A DNA stretch of 6,047 bases from an uncultured Bacteroidota bacterium (GTDB lineage Bacteria > Bacteroidota > Bacteroidia > Chitinophagales > Chitinophagaceae): NCBI GenBank assembly GCA_903933995.1, contig CAIZMD010000456.1, positions 1-6,047 on the forward strand, read 5' to 3'. The notes below the pieces were generated by a model. The model worked only from the letters and a program-made list of their open reading frames with translations. It did no database searches and was not told the origin of the DNA. This document shows, piece by piece, positions 5,769 to 6,047 of this stretch. Every line of letters begins with the position of its first letter. Position 1 is the stretch's first letter. A program made the position numbers and the translations under genes.

Positions 5769-6047
5769 CTATCTGCTTCCACCACCGCCACCAGCTGGCC
5801 TACGGTTTCCGCTGCTTGGAACACGACGCTTAGGTGCGCCACCAGGACCACCAGCAGGTGCACCTGAATTAGCTCCACCACCTCTTCTTCCACCACGGCC
5901 AGCTTCAGCTTGAGCTTCTGCTTCCAGGCGACGAGCGCGTGTTTCATTTTCGTTATTGTTGTCATCTTCACTATCGTCATCTTTAGAAGCTTGACGTTCA
6001 GCCAAACCTTCTGCAATAGCAGCTACAATGTAGTTAGTGATGATAGC
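5769..6047 (-). CDS. rpsB: 30S ribosomal protein S2, C-terminal part, 5' end outside window
   Basis: Only the last 92 residues are in the window; the frame is open to the right edge. The first visible residues, A-I-I-T-N-Y-I-V-A-A-I-A-E-G-L, match the last conserved S2 helix (the A-I-x-x-I-x-x-x-I-A-x-A-I-x-E-G pattern). Position immediately upstream of tsf supports the call. S2 binds late to the head-body junction of the 30S subunit near the platform. The remaining ~77 residues form an unusual low-complexity tail: an acidic and Asn-rich segment (visible residues 23-35, D-D-D-S-E-D-D-N-N-N-E-N-E), an R/E/A helix-like stretch (37-49), then a basic Gly/Arg/Pro/Ala-rich end (50-92) with nine Arg/Lys, no acidic residue, and R-G-G-R-R-G-G-G. 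E. coli S2 ends soon after the equivalent helix. An in-frame TTG at 6005 is an internal Leu codon, not a start. Confidence 0.93.
   Translation of the reverse strand, partial: AIITNYIVAAIAEGLAERQASKDDDSEDDNNNENETRARRLEAEAQAEAGRGGRRGGGANSGAPAGGPGGAPKRRVPSSGNRRPAGGGGGSR

Noticed and set aside
5770..5880. GGN-type low-complexity DNA in the rpsB 3' end as a possible repeat element
   Set aside because: It is explained by the Gly/Arg-rich S2 tail; codons vary and there is no regular repeat unit.
5693..6016. 107-codon reading frame overlapping rpsB on the - strand
   Set aside because: It is a shifted-frame shadow of the S2 tail; the S2 frame continues the conserved last helix and explains the region.

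Overview
The window looks like an ordinary stretch of a Bacteroidota chromosome, most likely from the Chitinophagaceae or a close relative. This is judged by eye: moderate to low GC, start codons without Shine-Dalgarno sequences, secreted proteins whose signal peptides end in A-Q, a short PorT/OmpA-like barrel, and a family-5 glycoside hydrolase beside Bacteroidota-style secreted hypotheticals. No mobile element, CRISPR array, rRNA or tRNA is visible. Both ends cut through genes, and no gap without a gene reaches 300 bases.

Left part, + strand: the 3' part of a glycerophosphodiester phosphodiesterase (GDPD) gene runs in from outside the window. Three bases after its stop comes a small outer-membrane beta-barrel gene, so the two probably share a transcript. 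The barrel gene meets a convergent gene at 1372/1373 with no bases between the two stop codons.

Middle part, - strand: in transcription order there are two tandem paralogous secreted proteins of unknown function (338 and 340 aa, 36 bases apart), then a secreted GH5 glycosidase with all eight classic active-site residues. The paralogues carry YD-repeat-like strands. They share a 69-base block with only two differences inside otherwise clearly diverged genes, which suggests gene conversion or unusually strong constraint.

Right part, - strand: the translation genes rpsB (ribosomal protein S2, 3' part only) and tsf (EF-Ts) lie in their conserved order. A 45-base hairpin sits in the intercistronic gap, a smaller AT-rich hairpin lies just before tsf, and a strong intrinsic terminator follows tsf and insulates the operon from the paralogue pair. 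S2 ends in a long low-complexity tail, acidic first and then rich in Gly and Arg.

No clearly new multi-gene system is present. The points most worth a second look are the duplicated secreted proteins with their near-identical core, the RGG-like tail on S2, the hairpin between rpsB and tsf, and the His-His variant of the GDPD His-Arg motif.
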